Shown: positions 54,500-63,324 of the stretch, in pieces
Numbering within the stretch: position 1 is the stretch's first letter
Layout: each line of letters opens with the position of its first letter
Assembly (NCBI RefSeq): GCF_013001025.1
Contig: NZ_CP053021.1
Span: 5,029,001 to 5,093,000 of the forward strand
Direction of reading: 5' to 3'
Length of the DNA stretch: 64,000 nt
Source of the DNA: Sphingobium yanoikuyae
Lineage (GTDB): Bacteria > Pseudomonadota > Alphaproteobacteria > Sphingomonadales > Sphingomonadaceae
Position numbers and translations under genes: made by a program
The notes under the pieces: model-generated
The model's input: the letters and a program-made list of their open reading frames with translations, nothing else
The model's database searches: none
Told to the model about the DNA's origin: nothing

Positions 54500-54788
54500 C
54501 GACGGCATCTCAAGTTATTGGACCTGATGGGCGTGCCGCGAAGACCAGGCAAGATGGGTAACCCTCGGCGTACGTTGGGGCAGGTTTCGACCGATGCCCG
54601 TGCTTAGAGAGAGGAAGGCCCACGACGGAAATGGGAAATGCGGTAGTCAATCCGCGGATGAGAGCATGATCAATCGTCGTCGATCGGCTCGCGGCACACC
54701 CATCAGGTGCATCATCAGTTTCAATTACACCGGACCTCAGTTTTGGTGTAGGTTCTGTGCGGCTCCGCTTCCAAAATGACGGTCATGA
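54500..54788 (+). ncRNA. Possible bridge-RNA region of IS110-family copy C
   Basis: 289 bp of noncoding DNA between the transposase stop and the right inverted repeat. It is a candidate guide-RNA locus by family analogy; no fold was computed. Confidence 0.3.
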
Positions 54789-54887
54789 GAGCGTATTTCA
54801 ACGGGACTTAATTGGTATTTGGCGCCGCCCTGCATGTCCTTCACTTTCCCGGGAAATCATACCCATCAATAAGGGAGAGGAATCGAT

Positions 54888-56216
54888 ATGCAGGGTATCG
54901 ATATAAATCGTCACATCGACGAAGCCAGGTTCGGAAACCTACATCTCAAGATCATCATTGCTTGTGCCATCCTGCTTATAGTCGATGGCTATGACGTCTT
55001 CATTTACGGCGTCGTCCTTCCGCAGTTGATGGACCAATGGGGACTTAGCGCCCCGCAGGCCGGGTCGCTTGCCAGCTGGGCCTTGTTCGGCATGATGTCG
55101 GGCGCGCTCTTCTTCGGTCCTCTGGGCGACCGGATCGGCCGCAAGACCTGCATCACCATCTGCTTCGCGCTGTTCAGCGCCGCCACTTTCGTCAACGGCT
55201 TTGCCACGACGCCAACCATGTTCGGCGTGCTGCGCTTTCTTGCCGGCCTTGGCTGTGGCGGGCTGATGCCCAATGCGGTCGCACTGACCAATGAATATGC
55301 GCCCAAGCGGATGCGCAGCACGCTCGTCGCGCTGATGTTCAGCGGCTATGCCGTGGGTGGCATGGCGGCCGCGGGCCTCGGCATCTGGCTGCTGCCGCTG
55401 TTCGGCTGGCAGGCGATGTTCTTTGCCGCCGCCGTGCCGCTCATCCTCCTGCCGCTCGTCCTGCGCGGCCTGCCGGAATCGGCTGGCTTCCTCGTCCGGC
55501 AGGGGCGCCAGGAACAGGCCCGCGCCATCCTCCAGCGGCTGTCGCCCGGCCAGCGCCTCGACGGCCTGCTGATCCAGCCGCAGGGCGCTGCCGCCAAAAC
55601 CAGCATCGCCGCCCTTTTCCAGCACAATCGCACGCTCGGCACGCTGTCCATGTGGCTCTGCTTCTTCTGCTGCCTGCTCATGGTCTATGCGCTCGGCTCC
55701 TGGCTGCCACAGCTGATGCGCAGCGCCGGATACAGCCTCGGGTCCAGCCTGTCCTTCCTGCTGGCACTCAATTTCGGTGGCATGTTCGGCGCGATCGCCG
55801 GCGGACGCCTGGCCGACCGGTTCGGCCTGCCCCAGGTGGTCATCGCCTATTTCCTGCTCGGCGCGATCTGCATCAGCCTGCTCGGCCTCAACGGACCGAT
55901 GCCGATCCTCTATCTGCTGATCTTCGTCGCCGGCGCCGGTACCACCGGCACGCAGATATTGCTCTATGCCAGCGTCGCCGATTTCTACGACCTGTCGGTG
56001 CGCTCGACCGGACTTGGCTGGGCATCGGGCATGGGCCGGGTCGGCGCGATCGTCGGGCCGATGCTGGGCGGCGTGCTGCTCGCGGCGCAACTGCCGATGA
56101 CGCTCAACTTCGTCGCCTTCGCCATTCCGGGCCTCGTCTCGGTGCTGGCCACCCTGGTCTTCATGCTGAGCCGTCGCCAGCAGGCCAACCGGGAAAGCTA
56201 CGCCCTGGCGGCGTGA
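54888..56216 (+). CDS. benK: Aromatic acid:H+ symporter (BenK-like MFS)
   Basis: A 442-aa MFS carrier of the AAHS family. It carries the helix-1 signature DGYDVFIYGVVLPQLM and the loop GPLGDRIGRKTCITI. It has 12 helices. It should import benzoate or a close analogue with protons. GGGAGAGG precedes the ATG. It starts a plus-strand operon with benE (10 nt) and the porin gene. IS copy C sits about 100 bp upstream and may have replaced the native promoter. Confidence 0.88.
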   Translation: MQGIDINRHIDEARFGNLHLKIIIACAILLIVDGYDVFIYGVVLPQLMDQWGLSAPQAGSLASWALFGMMSGALFFGPLGDRIGRKTCITICFALFSAATFVNGFATTPTMFGVLRFLAGLGCGGLMPNAVALTNEYAPKRMRSTLVALMFSGYAVGGMAAAGLGIWLLPLFGWQAMFFAAAVPLILLPLVLRGLPESAGFLVRQGRQEQARAILQRLSPGQRLDGLLIQPQGAAAKTSIAALFQHNRTLGTLSMWLCFFCCLLMVYALGSWLPQLMRSAGYSLGSSLSFLLALNFGGMFGAIAGGRLADRFGLPQVVIAYFLLGAICISLLGLNGPMPILYLLIFVAGAGTTGTQILLYASVADFYDLSVRSTGLGWASGMGRVGAIVGPMLGGVLLAAQLPMTLNFVAFAIPGLVSVLATLVFMLSRRQQANRESYALAA

Positions 56217-56226
56217 TCGGACCATC

Positions 56227-57411
56227 ATGACTGCAAGCCAGACCGGCTGGATCCCGGCGATCATCGCCGGGATCATCGCCACCACCATATCCTATGCCGG
56301 CCCGCTGGTGATCATCTTCCAGGCGGCGCAGGGCCTCGAACCCGCCCTCGTCGCCTCCTGGATCTGGGCGATCTCGATCGGCAGTGGCCTGCTCGGCATC
56401 GCGCTCAGTTGGCGCTGGCGCGTGCCGATCGTCATCGCCTGGTCGGCACCCGGATCGGCGCTGCTGGTGACGATGCTGCCGCAGACTGATTTCGCGACCG
56501 CGATCGGCGCCTATATCATCGCCAATCTCGCTGTGCTGCTGGTCGGCCTGTCGGGCGCCTTCGACCGGTTGATGCAGCGGCTGCCCGCCGCGATCACCGC
56601 CGCGATGCTGGCCGGCATCCTTTTTCGTTTCGTTGTCGATATGATTGGCGCCGTGCCATCCGCGCCGCTGATGCTGATCGCGATGATCGCCGCCTTCTTC
56701 GCCGGTCGTGTACTGGCGCCGCGCTATGCCGTGGTCGCGGTGCTGATAACGGGCGTCGCGATCACCGCGCTCAGCGGCGGCCTGTCGGGATCGATCGGTA
56801 CGCCGCACTTCACCATGCCGGTCTGGACGACGCCGCGCTTCGACTGGGCCGCGACCGCCAGCATCGCCGTGCCGCTGGCGGTGGTCGCGCTGACCGGTCA
56901 GTTCCTGCCCGGCATCGCCATCCTGCGCGCCGCCGGTTACGACCAGCCCGCCGCCCGGCCGATCGTCTCGACCAGCGCCATCGCCTCGATCGCGCTGGCT
57001 CCGTTCGGCTGCCACGGCCTCAACCTCGCCGCCTTCACCGCCGCCATCTGCCTTGGCCCCGACGCCCATCCCGATCCCGCCCGCCGCTACATGGCCGGCA
57101 TCGCGGGCGGCGTCACCTATCTCGTCTTCGGCGCCTTTGCCGCCACCGTGCTGGCGCTGTTCGCCACCCTGCCCAAGACGCTGATCGCCGCGCTGGCGGG
57201 CCTCGCTTTGTTCCCGGTCGTCGCCAATTCGCTCAGCACCGCGCTACGTGCCGAGCAAGGACGCGACGCCGCCCTTGTCACTTTCGCTGTCAGCGCATCG
57301 GGCATGACGCTGGCCGGGCTCGGCTCCGCCTTCTGGGGCCTGATCTTCGGTCTCGCCGTCCACCTGCTCCAGAGCCTTGTCGCAAAACGGCCGGACCAGG
57401 CCACCGCATAA
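56227..57411 (+). CDS. benE: Benzoate/H+ symporter BenE family
   Basis: A 394-aa inner-membrane protein with about 12 hydrophobic segments, matching BenE (IPAIIAGIIATTISYAGPLVIIFQAA; SGAFDRLMQRLPAAITAAMLAGILFRF; ALAPFGCHGLNLAAFTAAIC). A second benzoate uptake protein next to BenK is common in benzoate clusters. Confidence 0.93.
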   Translation: MTASQTGWIPAIIAGIIATTISYAGPLVIIFQAAQGLEPALVASWIWAISIGSGLLGIALSWRWRVPIVIAWSAPGSALLVTMLPQTDFATAIGAYIIANLAVLLVGLSGAFDRLMQRLPAAITAAMLAGILFRFVVDMIGAVPSAPLMLIAMIAAFFAGRVLAPRYAVVAVLITGVAITALSGGLSGSIGTPHFTMPVWTTPRFDWAATASIAVPLAVVALTGQFLPGIAILRAAGYDQPAARPIVSTSAIASIALAPFGCHGLNLAAFTAAICLGPDAHPDPARRYMAGIAGGVTYLVFGAFAATVLALFATLPKTLIAALAGLALFPVVANSLSTALRAEQGRDAALVTFAVSASGMTLAGLGSAFWGLIFGLAVHLLQSLVAKRPDQATA

Positions 57412-57440
57412 CCAGAAAAACCCAAATTCGGAGAGTATGC

Positions 57441-58889
57441 ATGTTCGATCTCCTGGCGCCCGTCTTGGCCGCCTCCGCAGCACAAGCCGCCCCGTCCCCG
57501 CCGCCCGCTCCTGTCGACGTCGCGCAGAAGGATGCGGCGCCGGCCGAAGCCCAACTGCCGCCATCACAGACCAGCGAGCGGCCCAAGGCGCCCAAACCCG
57601 CCTTCCGCCCGATCAACCATGACGAGGATTATTCCGGCTTCCGCGACGTGCGCGACGCCAACCTGTGGACCCGCCTCAAATATCTGCCGATCGTCGGCAA
57701 CACCTATGCGACGCTCGGCGGCGAACTGCGGCTGCGCCCCGAACTGCGGTTGGGCGAGCGCTGGGGCCGCGGCCCGCAGGATGATGATGGCAATTTCCAG
57801 CAGCGCAGCCGCATCTGGGGCGATCTCCAGGTCGAAGGTCTGTTCCGCGCTTTCGTCGATCTCGAACATGCAACCAGCACCGGCCTCGATTCCGTCGTCG
57901 CCCCGATCGAGGAAGGCCGGCTCGATTTCAATCAGGCCTTTGTCGAGGCGCATGTCCCGGTCGGCAAGGGTCGCATCACCGCCCGCCTCGGCCGGCAGGA
58001 AATCGGCATCGGCAACCAGACCGTGTTCGACATGCGCGAAGGCGCCAACACTCGCCGCTCGCTCGACCTGCTGCGCGTCATGGCGACCCAGGGACCATGG
58101 GATGGCGGCTTCCTCACCGGTCATACCGTGCTGGAAAAGCTCGGCACCTTCGATGACAAAACCAACCATGATTATGACCTGACCGGCTTTCATGCCGGCC
58201 GCAGCTTCGGCGCCGGTGCCCGCACCGGCCGCGCCGAAGCACTGTTCGTCTCTTCCGACCGCGCCAGCCTCGCCTTCGACAGCGAAGCCGCCGCCCGCGA
58301 CCAGCGCCGCACCCTGTCGCTGCGCTATGCCGGCAGGCGCGATGCCTGGAGCATCGATGTCGAGGGCATCCGCCAATGGGGCTCGTTCGGCGATCTCGAC
58401 ATCGATGCCTATTATGTCACCGGCACCGCCGCCTATGGCTGGCAGGGCGGATGGAAGCCCAAGCTGGCGCTGCGCGTCGATGCCGGCTCGGGCGACAAGA
58501 ACCCCAATGACGGCAAGATCGGCACCTATGCGCCACTCTTCCCCAAGCCGCTCACCTATAATGGCGACCTTGGCCCGCATAATCTGACGATCATCCAGCC
58601 GCAACTGTCGATCCAGCCGACCGCAAAGCTGACGCTCGACCTCTCGGTGGCAGGTCTGTGGCGCACCTCCACCAAGGATGGCGTCTATTCTCTCGGCGGC
58701 CAGGTGCTGCGGCGCGGCGACGAAAGCGACAGCCGCTTCTTCGGCAAGCGCGCGACGGCGGCCGGCCAATATGCGCTCAACCCGTTCATGACGCTGGGCT
58801 TCTACACCATCTATGGCGACGTGTCGGAAAAGTTCAAACCCGGCCGCGACCTCTATTACGCCGCCACCTACCTGACCTTCCGCTTCTAG
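57441..58889 (+). CDS. Outer-membrane channel, alginate-export-like (probable benzoate porin)
   Basis: A 482-aa protein. A short signal-like N-terminus and a Pro/Ala-rich linker (to about residue 55) precede a beta-barrel of the Alginate_exp type (YSGFRDVRDANLWTRLKYLPI; GGELRLRPELRLGERW; RLGRQEIGIGNQTVFDMREG). It ends in FRF, with the terminal Phe that directs outer-membrane assembly. It lies 29 bp after benE, so it is probably the outer-membrane entry route for aromatic acids. Confidence 0.82.
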   Translation: MFDLLAPVLAASAAQAAPSPPPAPVDVAQKDAAPAEAQLPPSQTSERPKAPKPAFRPINHDEDYSGFRDVRDANLWTRLKYLPIVGNTYATLGGELRLRPELRLGERWGRGPQDDDGNFQQRSRIWGDLQVEGLFRAFVDLEHATSTGLDSVVAPIEEGRLDFNQAFVEAHVPVGKGRITARLGRQEIGIGNQTVFDMREGANTRRSLDLLRVMATQGPWDGGFLTGHTVLEKLGTFDDKTNHDYDLTGFHAGRSFGAGARTGRAEALFVSSDRASLAFDSEAAARDQRRTLSLRYAGRRDAWSIDVEGIRQWGSFGDLDIDAYYVTGTAAYGWQGGWKPKLALRVDAGSGDKNPNDGKIGTYAPLFPKPLTYNGDLGPHNLTIIQPQLSIQPTAKLTLDLSVAGLWRTSTKDGVYSLGGQVLRRGDESDSRFFGKRATAAGQYALNPFMTLGFYTIYGDVSEKFKPGRDLYYAATYLTFRF

Positions 58890-58956
58890 ATCAGGCAGTG
58901 TGGATGTGCCGGAGGCGGGCGGGATCGCCGGTCTCCTCCGGCACAGGCAGCGGCTG

Positions 58957-59112
58957 TCAGCCCCGCCGTCGCCAGCGCCGGAACAGCGATAGCCCCAGCA
59001 CCCCGCCGCCCACCACGGCCGCGATCGCGCCGCCGGCCGAGGCCAGCGCCCAGGCCCCGGCGGCCAGCAGGCCCGTCAGGAAGTCGACGATGATGAGGGT
59101 GAGGTGGATCAT
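58957..59112 (-). CDS. Small membrane protein (51 aa)
   Basis: A 51-residue frame, mostly hydrophobic (LTLIIVDFLTGLLAAGAW ... AIAAVVGGGVLGLSL) and ending in a basic FRRWRRRG. One or two membrane spans are expected. It starts 18 bp after the XpaC-like gene on the same strand, so it may be the third gene of that operon. No clear ribosome site is visible, so it may be coupled to the gene before. Confidence 0.5.
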   Translation of the reverse strand: MIHLTLIIVDFLTGLLAAGAWALASAGGAIAAVVGGGVLGLSLFRRWRRRG

Positions 59113-59130
59113 GCAGGAAGGAAGACGGCG

Positions 59131-59841
59131 CTAGGCGCCAAGTTCCTTCGCCTCCTGATATTTCAGCTCCAGAAAACGATTCTGGGTCGCCAGCTTGTCG
59201 AGATCGCCGCTCGCCAGCTGCTCGCTCATCCGGCCGATCTCGGCATCGATTACCGACAGTCCCTCGATCAGCTGCTTCTCGGGCACGCGGCCATTGCGTT
59301 CCTCGCGGCGCAGCTGCGCGGGGATCGACTGATAGCCGGTGACCAGTTCGGGCAGATGATCGGCCAGCAACTTGCGAATCTCGTGCGCGGCGGGATCCTG
59401 CTCGCCCAGTCGTTCGAGCTGCGGCGCCAGCGTCTCCAGCTTGACGCCGATGCTGTCGACCAGGGTGACCGCTGGCGCGGGCAGCGCCTTGCGCTGATTC
59501 TCCAGCCAGATTTCGGTCTTGAGCGGCAGGGCGGTCAACGCCGTGTCCGCCAGCTTGTCCGGGCTGACCGCCCGCTCGCCCGGCAACAACGCGAAGAACA
59601 ATGTGGTGATCAGCAGCAGGCCGAGCACGATCATCACGCCACTGGTGCCCAGCGGCATGAACCAGCCCGCGATCATGGCCGCGATGATGATCGCGAAGGC
59701 GGCGCCCGCGATCCGGCCCAGCCGCCGCATGATCGATGCGTTGCGCCGTTCGCGCGCGCGGCTGGTCAGGCTCTTGCCGCGCTCGCTATGGCGGCGCAGC
59801 ACCGCCTCGGCATCGGCCAGCACGCGGTCGGACCGGCTCAT
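59131..59841 (-). CDS. XpaC-like membrane protein
   Basis: A 236-aa protein. A basic N-terminus (about 40 residues) is followed by two adjacent membrane helices (IAGAAFAIIIAAMIAGWFMPL; GVMIVLGLLLITTLFFALL), then a long helical cytoplasmic domain ending LELKYQEAKELGA. This architecture and the adjacent TelA gene match the XpaC-TelA (YaaN) pairing. The biochemical role is unknown; relatives are tied to toxic-anion or envelope stress. Confidence 0.7.
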   Translation of the reverse strand: MSRSDRVLADAEAVLRRHSERGKSLTSRARERRNASIMRRLGRIAGAAFAIIIAAMIAGWFMPLGTSGVMIVLGLLLITTLFFALLPGERAVSPDKLADTALTALPLKTEIWLENQRKALPAPAVTLVDSIGVKLETLAPQLERLGEQDPAAHEIRKLLADHLPELVTGYQSIPAQLRREERNGRVPEKQLIEGLSVIDAEIGRMSEQLASGDLDKLATQNRFLELKYQEAKELGA

Positions 59842-59881
59842 GCCATCAACTCCAGGAAAAGGGGCAGGGTGGGGCGCATCC

Positions 59882-61093
59882 TTATCCCTCGATCGCGCTC
59901 AGCAGCGGGTTTTCCGCGCGCGCTTCCTTGGCGGCCTGGGCTTGCCCCTCGGAGCGCGCGATATAGCCCTTGGACTTTTCCACCTCGTTCGACAGCACAG
60001 TGACTGTCGTCTTCATGTTTTCGAGTGCCTTGAGCTTGAACGTGTCGATATTGTCCATCGTGTCGTAGATATTCTGGAAGGCGCGCTGCAGCGTCTCGAT
60101 CGGGATGGTGCTGCTGGCGGCCTGCTCGTGGATCTGCGCGGTCTGGCTCTTGAGCAGTTCGCCGGTCGAATCAATGATATTGGCCGTCGTGGTGTTGAGC
60201 GCGGTGATCTGTTCCAGCACCAGCCGCTGGCCGACCAGCGCCTGCGCCACGGTCACGGCGGTGCGTAGCGCGGCGACGGTGGTGGTGCTGGCACGATCCA
60301 CGCCCTTCACCAGCTCGACATTATTCTTCTTCACCAGGTCCAGTGCCAGATAGCCCTGCACCGTGACCGCCATCTGGGTCAGCAGATCCTGGGTGCGCTG
60401 GCGGATGTAGAAGAGCGCGCTCTCGCGGATCGCCTTGGCCTTGGTCGGATCGGTCGAATCCAGCTCCAGCGCCTTGGACTCGAGGCGCGCGTCCATGGTC
60501 TTGCTGATGTGGATCATCTGTTCCAGCTTGCCCATGGTCTGCCACATATTCTGGCGTTCCACGTCGATCGCGGCATTATCCTTGATCAGCACATCCTTGC
60601 CGCTGGCGAGCGATCCCAGGATCGAATTGATATGCGTCTGGCTCGATTTGTAGCTGTCGAAATAGTCGCGCATCTTGTTGCCGAACGGGATGATGCCGAA
60701 CAGCTTCTTGGGCGCGGTCAGGCTGCCGCGCTTGCCGGGATCCAGATCCTCCACCGTGCGGCGCAGTTCAGCGAGGTCCGCGCCGACCTTGTTGTCGCTG
60801 TCCATCGCGCGCACCGGCCGATCGAGGAAGCGGTTGCTGTGCCCGGCGGCCTCGGCAATTTCCTTGCGACCCATATTGGTCAGCTGGTCGACGCGCTGGC
60901 CGAAGGCAGGCGAATTGGCGTCCTGCGCCACCAGATCGTCGATGAAGGCATCGACCTTCTCGTCCAGCTTGGATCGCTTTTCCTCGTCGATCGGCACCAG
61001 TCCCGCCGCCTTTTCGGGCGCTACCACCGGCACCGGATCGGGCGGCGTGAGGTTCAGCGTATCAGCGGTCGCGGTCGGCGCGGTCGAAGCCAT
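59882..61093 (-). CDS. telA: Toxic anion resistance protein TelA family
   Basis: A 403-aa soluble, mainly helical TelA/YaaN protein. It has KLFGIIPFGNKMRDYFDSYKSSQ, the LDLVKKNNVELVKGVDRASTTTVAALRTAVTVAQAL core, and a coiled-coil C-terminus. Related proteins confer tellurite or envelope-stress tolerance by an unknown mechanism. GGGAG precedes ATG at 61093. It is first in the minus-strand operon with the XpaC-like gene (40 bp gap). Confidence 0.88.
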   Translation of the reverse strand: MASTAPTATADTLNLTPPDPVPVVAPEKAAGLVPIDEEKRSKLDEKVDAFIDDLVAQDANSPAFGQRVDQLTNMGRKEIAEAAGHSNRFLDRPVRAMDSDNKVGADLAELRRTVEDLDPGKRGSLTAPKKLFGIIPFGNKMRDYFDSYKSSQTHINSILGSLASGKDVLIKDNAAIDVERQNMWQTMGKLEQMIHISKTMDARLESKALELDSTDPTKAKAIRESALFYIRQRTQDLLTQMAVTVQGYLALDLVKKNNVELVKGVDRASTTTVAALRTAVTVAQALVGQRLVLEQITALNTTTANIIDSTGELLKSQTAQIHEQAASSTIPIETLQRAFQNIYDTMDNIDTFKLKALENMKTTVTVLSNEVEKSKGYIARSEGQAQAAKEARAENPLLSAIEG

Positions 61094-61247
61094 GTCATCT
61101 CCCAGGGGCCAGATCGGCCTGACTGTCATATGTGCATAAAACAGTAAGGCCGCAAGTCTCTCTCCGTGCAGATATAGGCGCTCGGGCCATGCCATTGCAA
61201 TCGCTCGCCGCCCGGCTAGCATGGCGGTCAAGAACAGGGGAGCATGG

Positions 61248-61577
61248 ATGACGCAAGAGGCTGGGCGCACGGACGAGGCGCTGATCGCGGCGGTGGGGGC
61301 CGATCCCCGCTATATCGAACTGGTGGCGCGGCGGGCGCGGCTGGGCTGGTGGCTTTCGGCGATCATCTTCGCCGCCTTTGTCGGCTATCTGGCGCTGATC
61401 GCCTTCGACAAGGCGCTGCTGGGCATGCCGATCGGCGATGGCGTCACCTCGATCGGCATTCCGATCGGCCTCGGCCTCATCCTGCTCGCGATCGCGCTGA
61501 CCGGCCTCTATGTCGCTTATGCCAACCGTCATCATGACGCACAGATGGCCGCCATCCTCAAGGATCATGGCGCATGA
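61248..61577 (+). CDS. DUF485 membrane protein (ActP partner)
   Basis: A 109-aa protein with two membrane helices ([44 protein letters not shown]) in the DUF485 arrangement. DUF485 genes (yjcH in E. coli) precede actP in acetate uptake operons. GGGGAG lies before ATG at 61248. It overlaps actP by four bases (ATGA). Confidence 0.9.
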   Translation: MTQEAGRTDEALIAAVGADPRYIELVARRARLGWWLSAIIFAAFVGYLALIAFDKALLGMPIGDGVTSIGIPIGLGLILLAIALTGLYVAYANRHHDAQMAAILKDHGA

Positions 61578-63280
61578 GGGCGCGGCTTGCCGGCGCGCTC
61601 GCCCCCGTTCTTGCCCTGATGCCCGCTCCCGCCTTCGCCGCCGCACTGGAAGGGGAGGCGCAGCGTCAGCCGATCAACTGGGTGGCGATCGCGATGTTCG
61701 TCGCCTTTGTCGGCCTGACCCTGTGGATAACCAAGGCGGCGGCCGCGCGCACCCGCACCGCGTCGGACTTCTACACCGCGGGCGGCGGCATCAGCGGTTT
61801 CCAGAACGGCCTTGCCATGGCGGGCGACTATATGTCCGCCGCCTCCTTCCTCGGCATATCGGCGCAGATCTTCACCGACGGCTATGATGGCCTCATCTAC
61901 TCCACCGGCTTCCTCGTCGGCTGGCCGATCCTGCTGTTCCTGATGGCGGAGCGGCTGCGCAACCTTGGGCGCTTCACCTTTGCCGACGTCGCCTCCTACC
62001 GCTTCGCCCAGCCGCCGGTGCGCAGTTTCGCGGCCATCTCCACCCTGCTGGTGGTCAGCTTCTACCTGATCGCCCAGATGGTGGGCGCGGGGCAGCTCAT
62101 CAAATTGCTGTTCGGTCTGCCCTATGCGGTGGCGGTGGTGATCGTCGGCGCGCTGATGATGCTCTATGTGCTGTTCGGCGGCATGCGCGCGACCACCTGG
62201 GTCCAGATCATCAAGGCGGTGCTGCTGCTGGGCGGCGCCAGCTTCATGGCGCTGATGGTGCTGGCCCAGTTCGGCTTCTCGCTCGAAGCGCTGTTCGCCC
62301 GCGCGGTCGAGGTGAAGAGCGCGGCTGCGCAGGCGGCCGGTGCCACCCCGGTCGAAGCGGCAGCGAAGGGCCGCGCGATCATGGCGCCGGGCGGCTTCAT
62401 CAAGGATCCGGTCTCGGCCATCTCCTTCGGCCTCGCGCTGATGCTGGGCACGGCCGGCCTGCCGCATATCTTGATGCGCTTCTTCACCGTCCCGGACGCC
62501 AAGGAAGCCCGCAAGTCGGTGCTGTGGGCGACGGGCTGGATCGGCTATTTCTATATCCTCACCTTCATCATCGGCTTCGGCGCGATCATTCTGGTCGGCA
62601 CCGATGCCGGCTACAAGATGGCGGACGGCACGCTGCGCGGCGGTGGCAATATGGCCGCGATCCATCTCGCCCACGCGGTCGGCGGCAACGCCTTCCTGGG
62701 CTTCATCTCGGCCGTCGCCTTCGCGACGATCCTGGCGGTGGTGGCGGGGCTCACCTTGTCGGCCGCCTCGGCGGTCAGCCATGACCTCTATGCCACGGTG
62801 CTGAAACAGGGACGGGCCAACTCCGCCGACGAACTGCGCGTCTCGCGGATCACGACCCTGGCGCTGGGCGCGCTGGCGGTGCTGCTGGGGCTGGTGTTCG
62901 AGAAGCAGAATGTCGCCTTCATGGTCAGCCTCGCCTTCGCGCTGGCGGCATCGGGCAATTTCCCGGTGCTGATCCTGTCGCTGCTGTGGAGCGGCTGCAC
63001 CACCCGTGGCGCGGCCTGGGGCGGCACGATCGGGCTGCTGACGGCCTTCGTCCTGACGCTGCTGTCGCCGGCGGTGTGGACCACCACCTTCGGCCTTGGC
63101 CTGGCGCCTTTCCCCTATAGCTCGGCGGCGATCTTCTCGGTCCCGGCCGGCTTCATCGCCATCTGGCTGATCTCCCGGCTCGACCGCTCGCCCCGCGCGG
63201 CGGTGGACGAGGCCGGCTATCCGGCCCAGCGGGTGCGGGCGGAAACCGGCATCGGTGCCTTCGCTGCCAGCGACCATTGA
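61574..63280 (+). CDS. actP: Cation/acetate symporter
   Basis: A 568-aa sodium:solute symporter family protein. A signal-like first helix precedes about 13 further helices, with [31 protein letters not shown] near the start and [25 protein letters not shown] in the centre. It imports acetate and other short monocarboxylates. It fits a strain that releases acetaldehyde or acetyl units from aromatics, though this link is inference. Confidence 0.92.
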   Translation: MRARLAGALAPVLALMPAPAFAAALEGEAQRQPINWVAIAMFVAFVGLTLWITKAAAARTRTASDFYTAGGGISGFQNGLAMAGDYMSAASFLGISAQIFTDGYDGLIYSTGFLVGWPILLFLMAERLRNLGRFTFADVASYRFAQPPVRSFAAISTLLVVSFYLIAQMVGAGQLIKLLFGLPYAVAVVIVGALMMLYVLFGGMRATTWVQIIKAVLLLGGASFMALMVLAQFGFSLEALFARAVEVKSAAAQAAGATPVEAAAKGRAIMAPGGFIKDPVSAISFGLALMLGTAGLPHILMRFFTVPDAKEARKSVLWATGWIGYFYILTFIIGFGAIILVGTDAGYKMADGTLRGGGNMAAIHLAHAVGGNAFLGFISAVAFATILAVVAGLTLSAASAVSHDLYATVLKQGRANSADELRVSRITTLALGALAVLLGLVFEKQNVAFMVSLAFALAASGNFPVLILSLLWSGCTTRGAAWGGTIGLLTAFVLTLLSPAVWTTTFGLGLAPFPYSSAAIFSVPAGFIAIWLISRLDRSPRAAVDEAGYPAQRVRAETGIGAFAASDH

Positions 63281-63285
63281 ACCTT

Positions 63286-63317
63286 CTCCTCCCGCGCCGC
63301 GTTCGGCGCGGGAGGAG
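63286..63317 (+). terminator. Perfect hairpin after actP that contains the next ribosome site
   Basis: Arms CTCCTCCCGCGCCG (63286-63299) and CGGCGCGGGAGGAG (63304-63317) form a 14-bp stem with a four-base loop. No T run follows. The right arm holds the GGAGGAG ribosome site of the DUF899 gene, so it may act on translation rather than, or as well as, termination. Confidence 0.6.
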
Positions 63318-63324
63318 AGAGGCC

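Larger units (their letters stand above)
53325..54788 (+). mobile_element. IS110-family insertion sequence, copy C (different from A/B)
   Basis: About 1464 bp. Inverted 12-bp ends ATGACCGTCATT (53325-53336) and AATGACGGTCAT (54777-54788) frame one transposase gene. A 289-bp noncoding tail follows the gene. Its transposase differs from that of copies A and B. It separates catR from the benK-benE-porin genes. True ends may lie a few bases outside the inverted repeats, as in IS1111 relatives. Confidence 0.8.

Noticed and set aside
54939..56288. A 449-codon minus-strand frame opposite benK
   Set aside because: Same reason: charged low-complexity translation opposite a clear 12-helix carrier.
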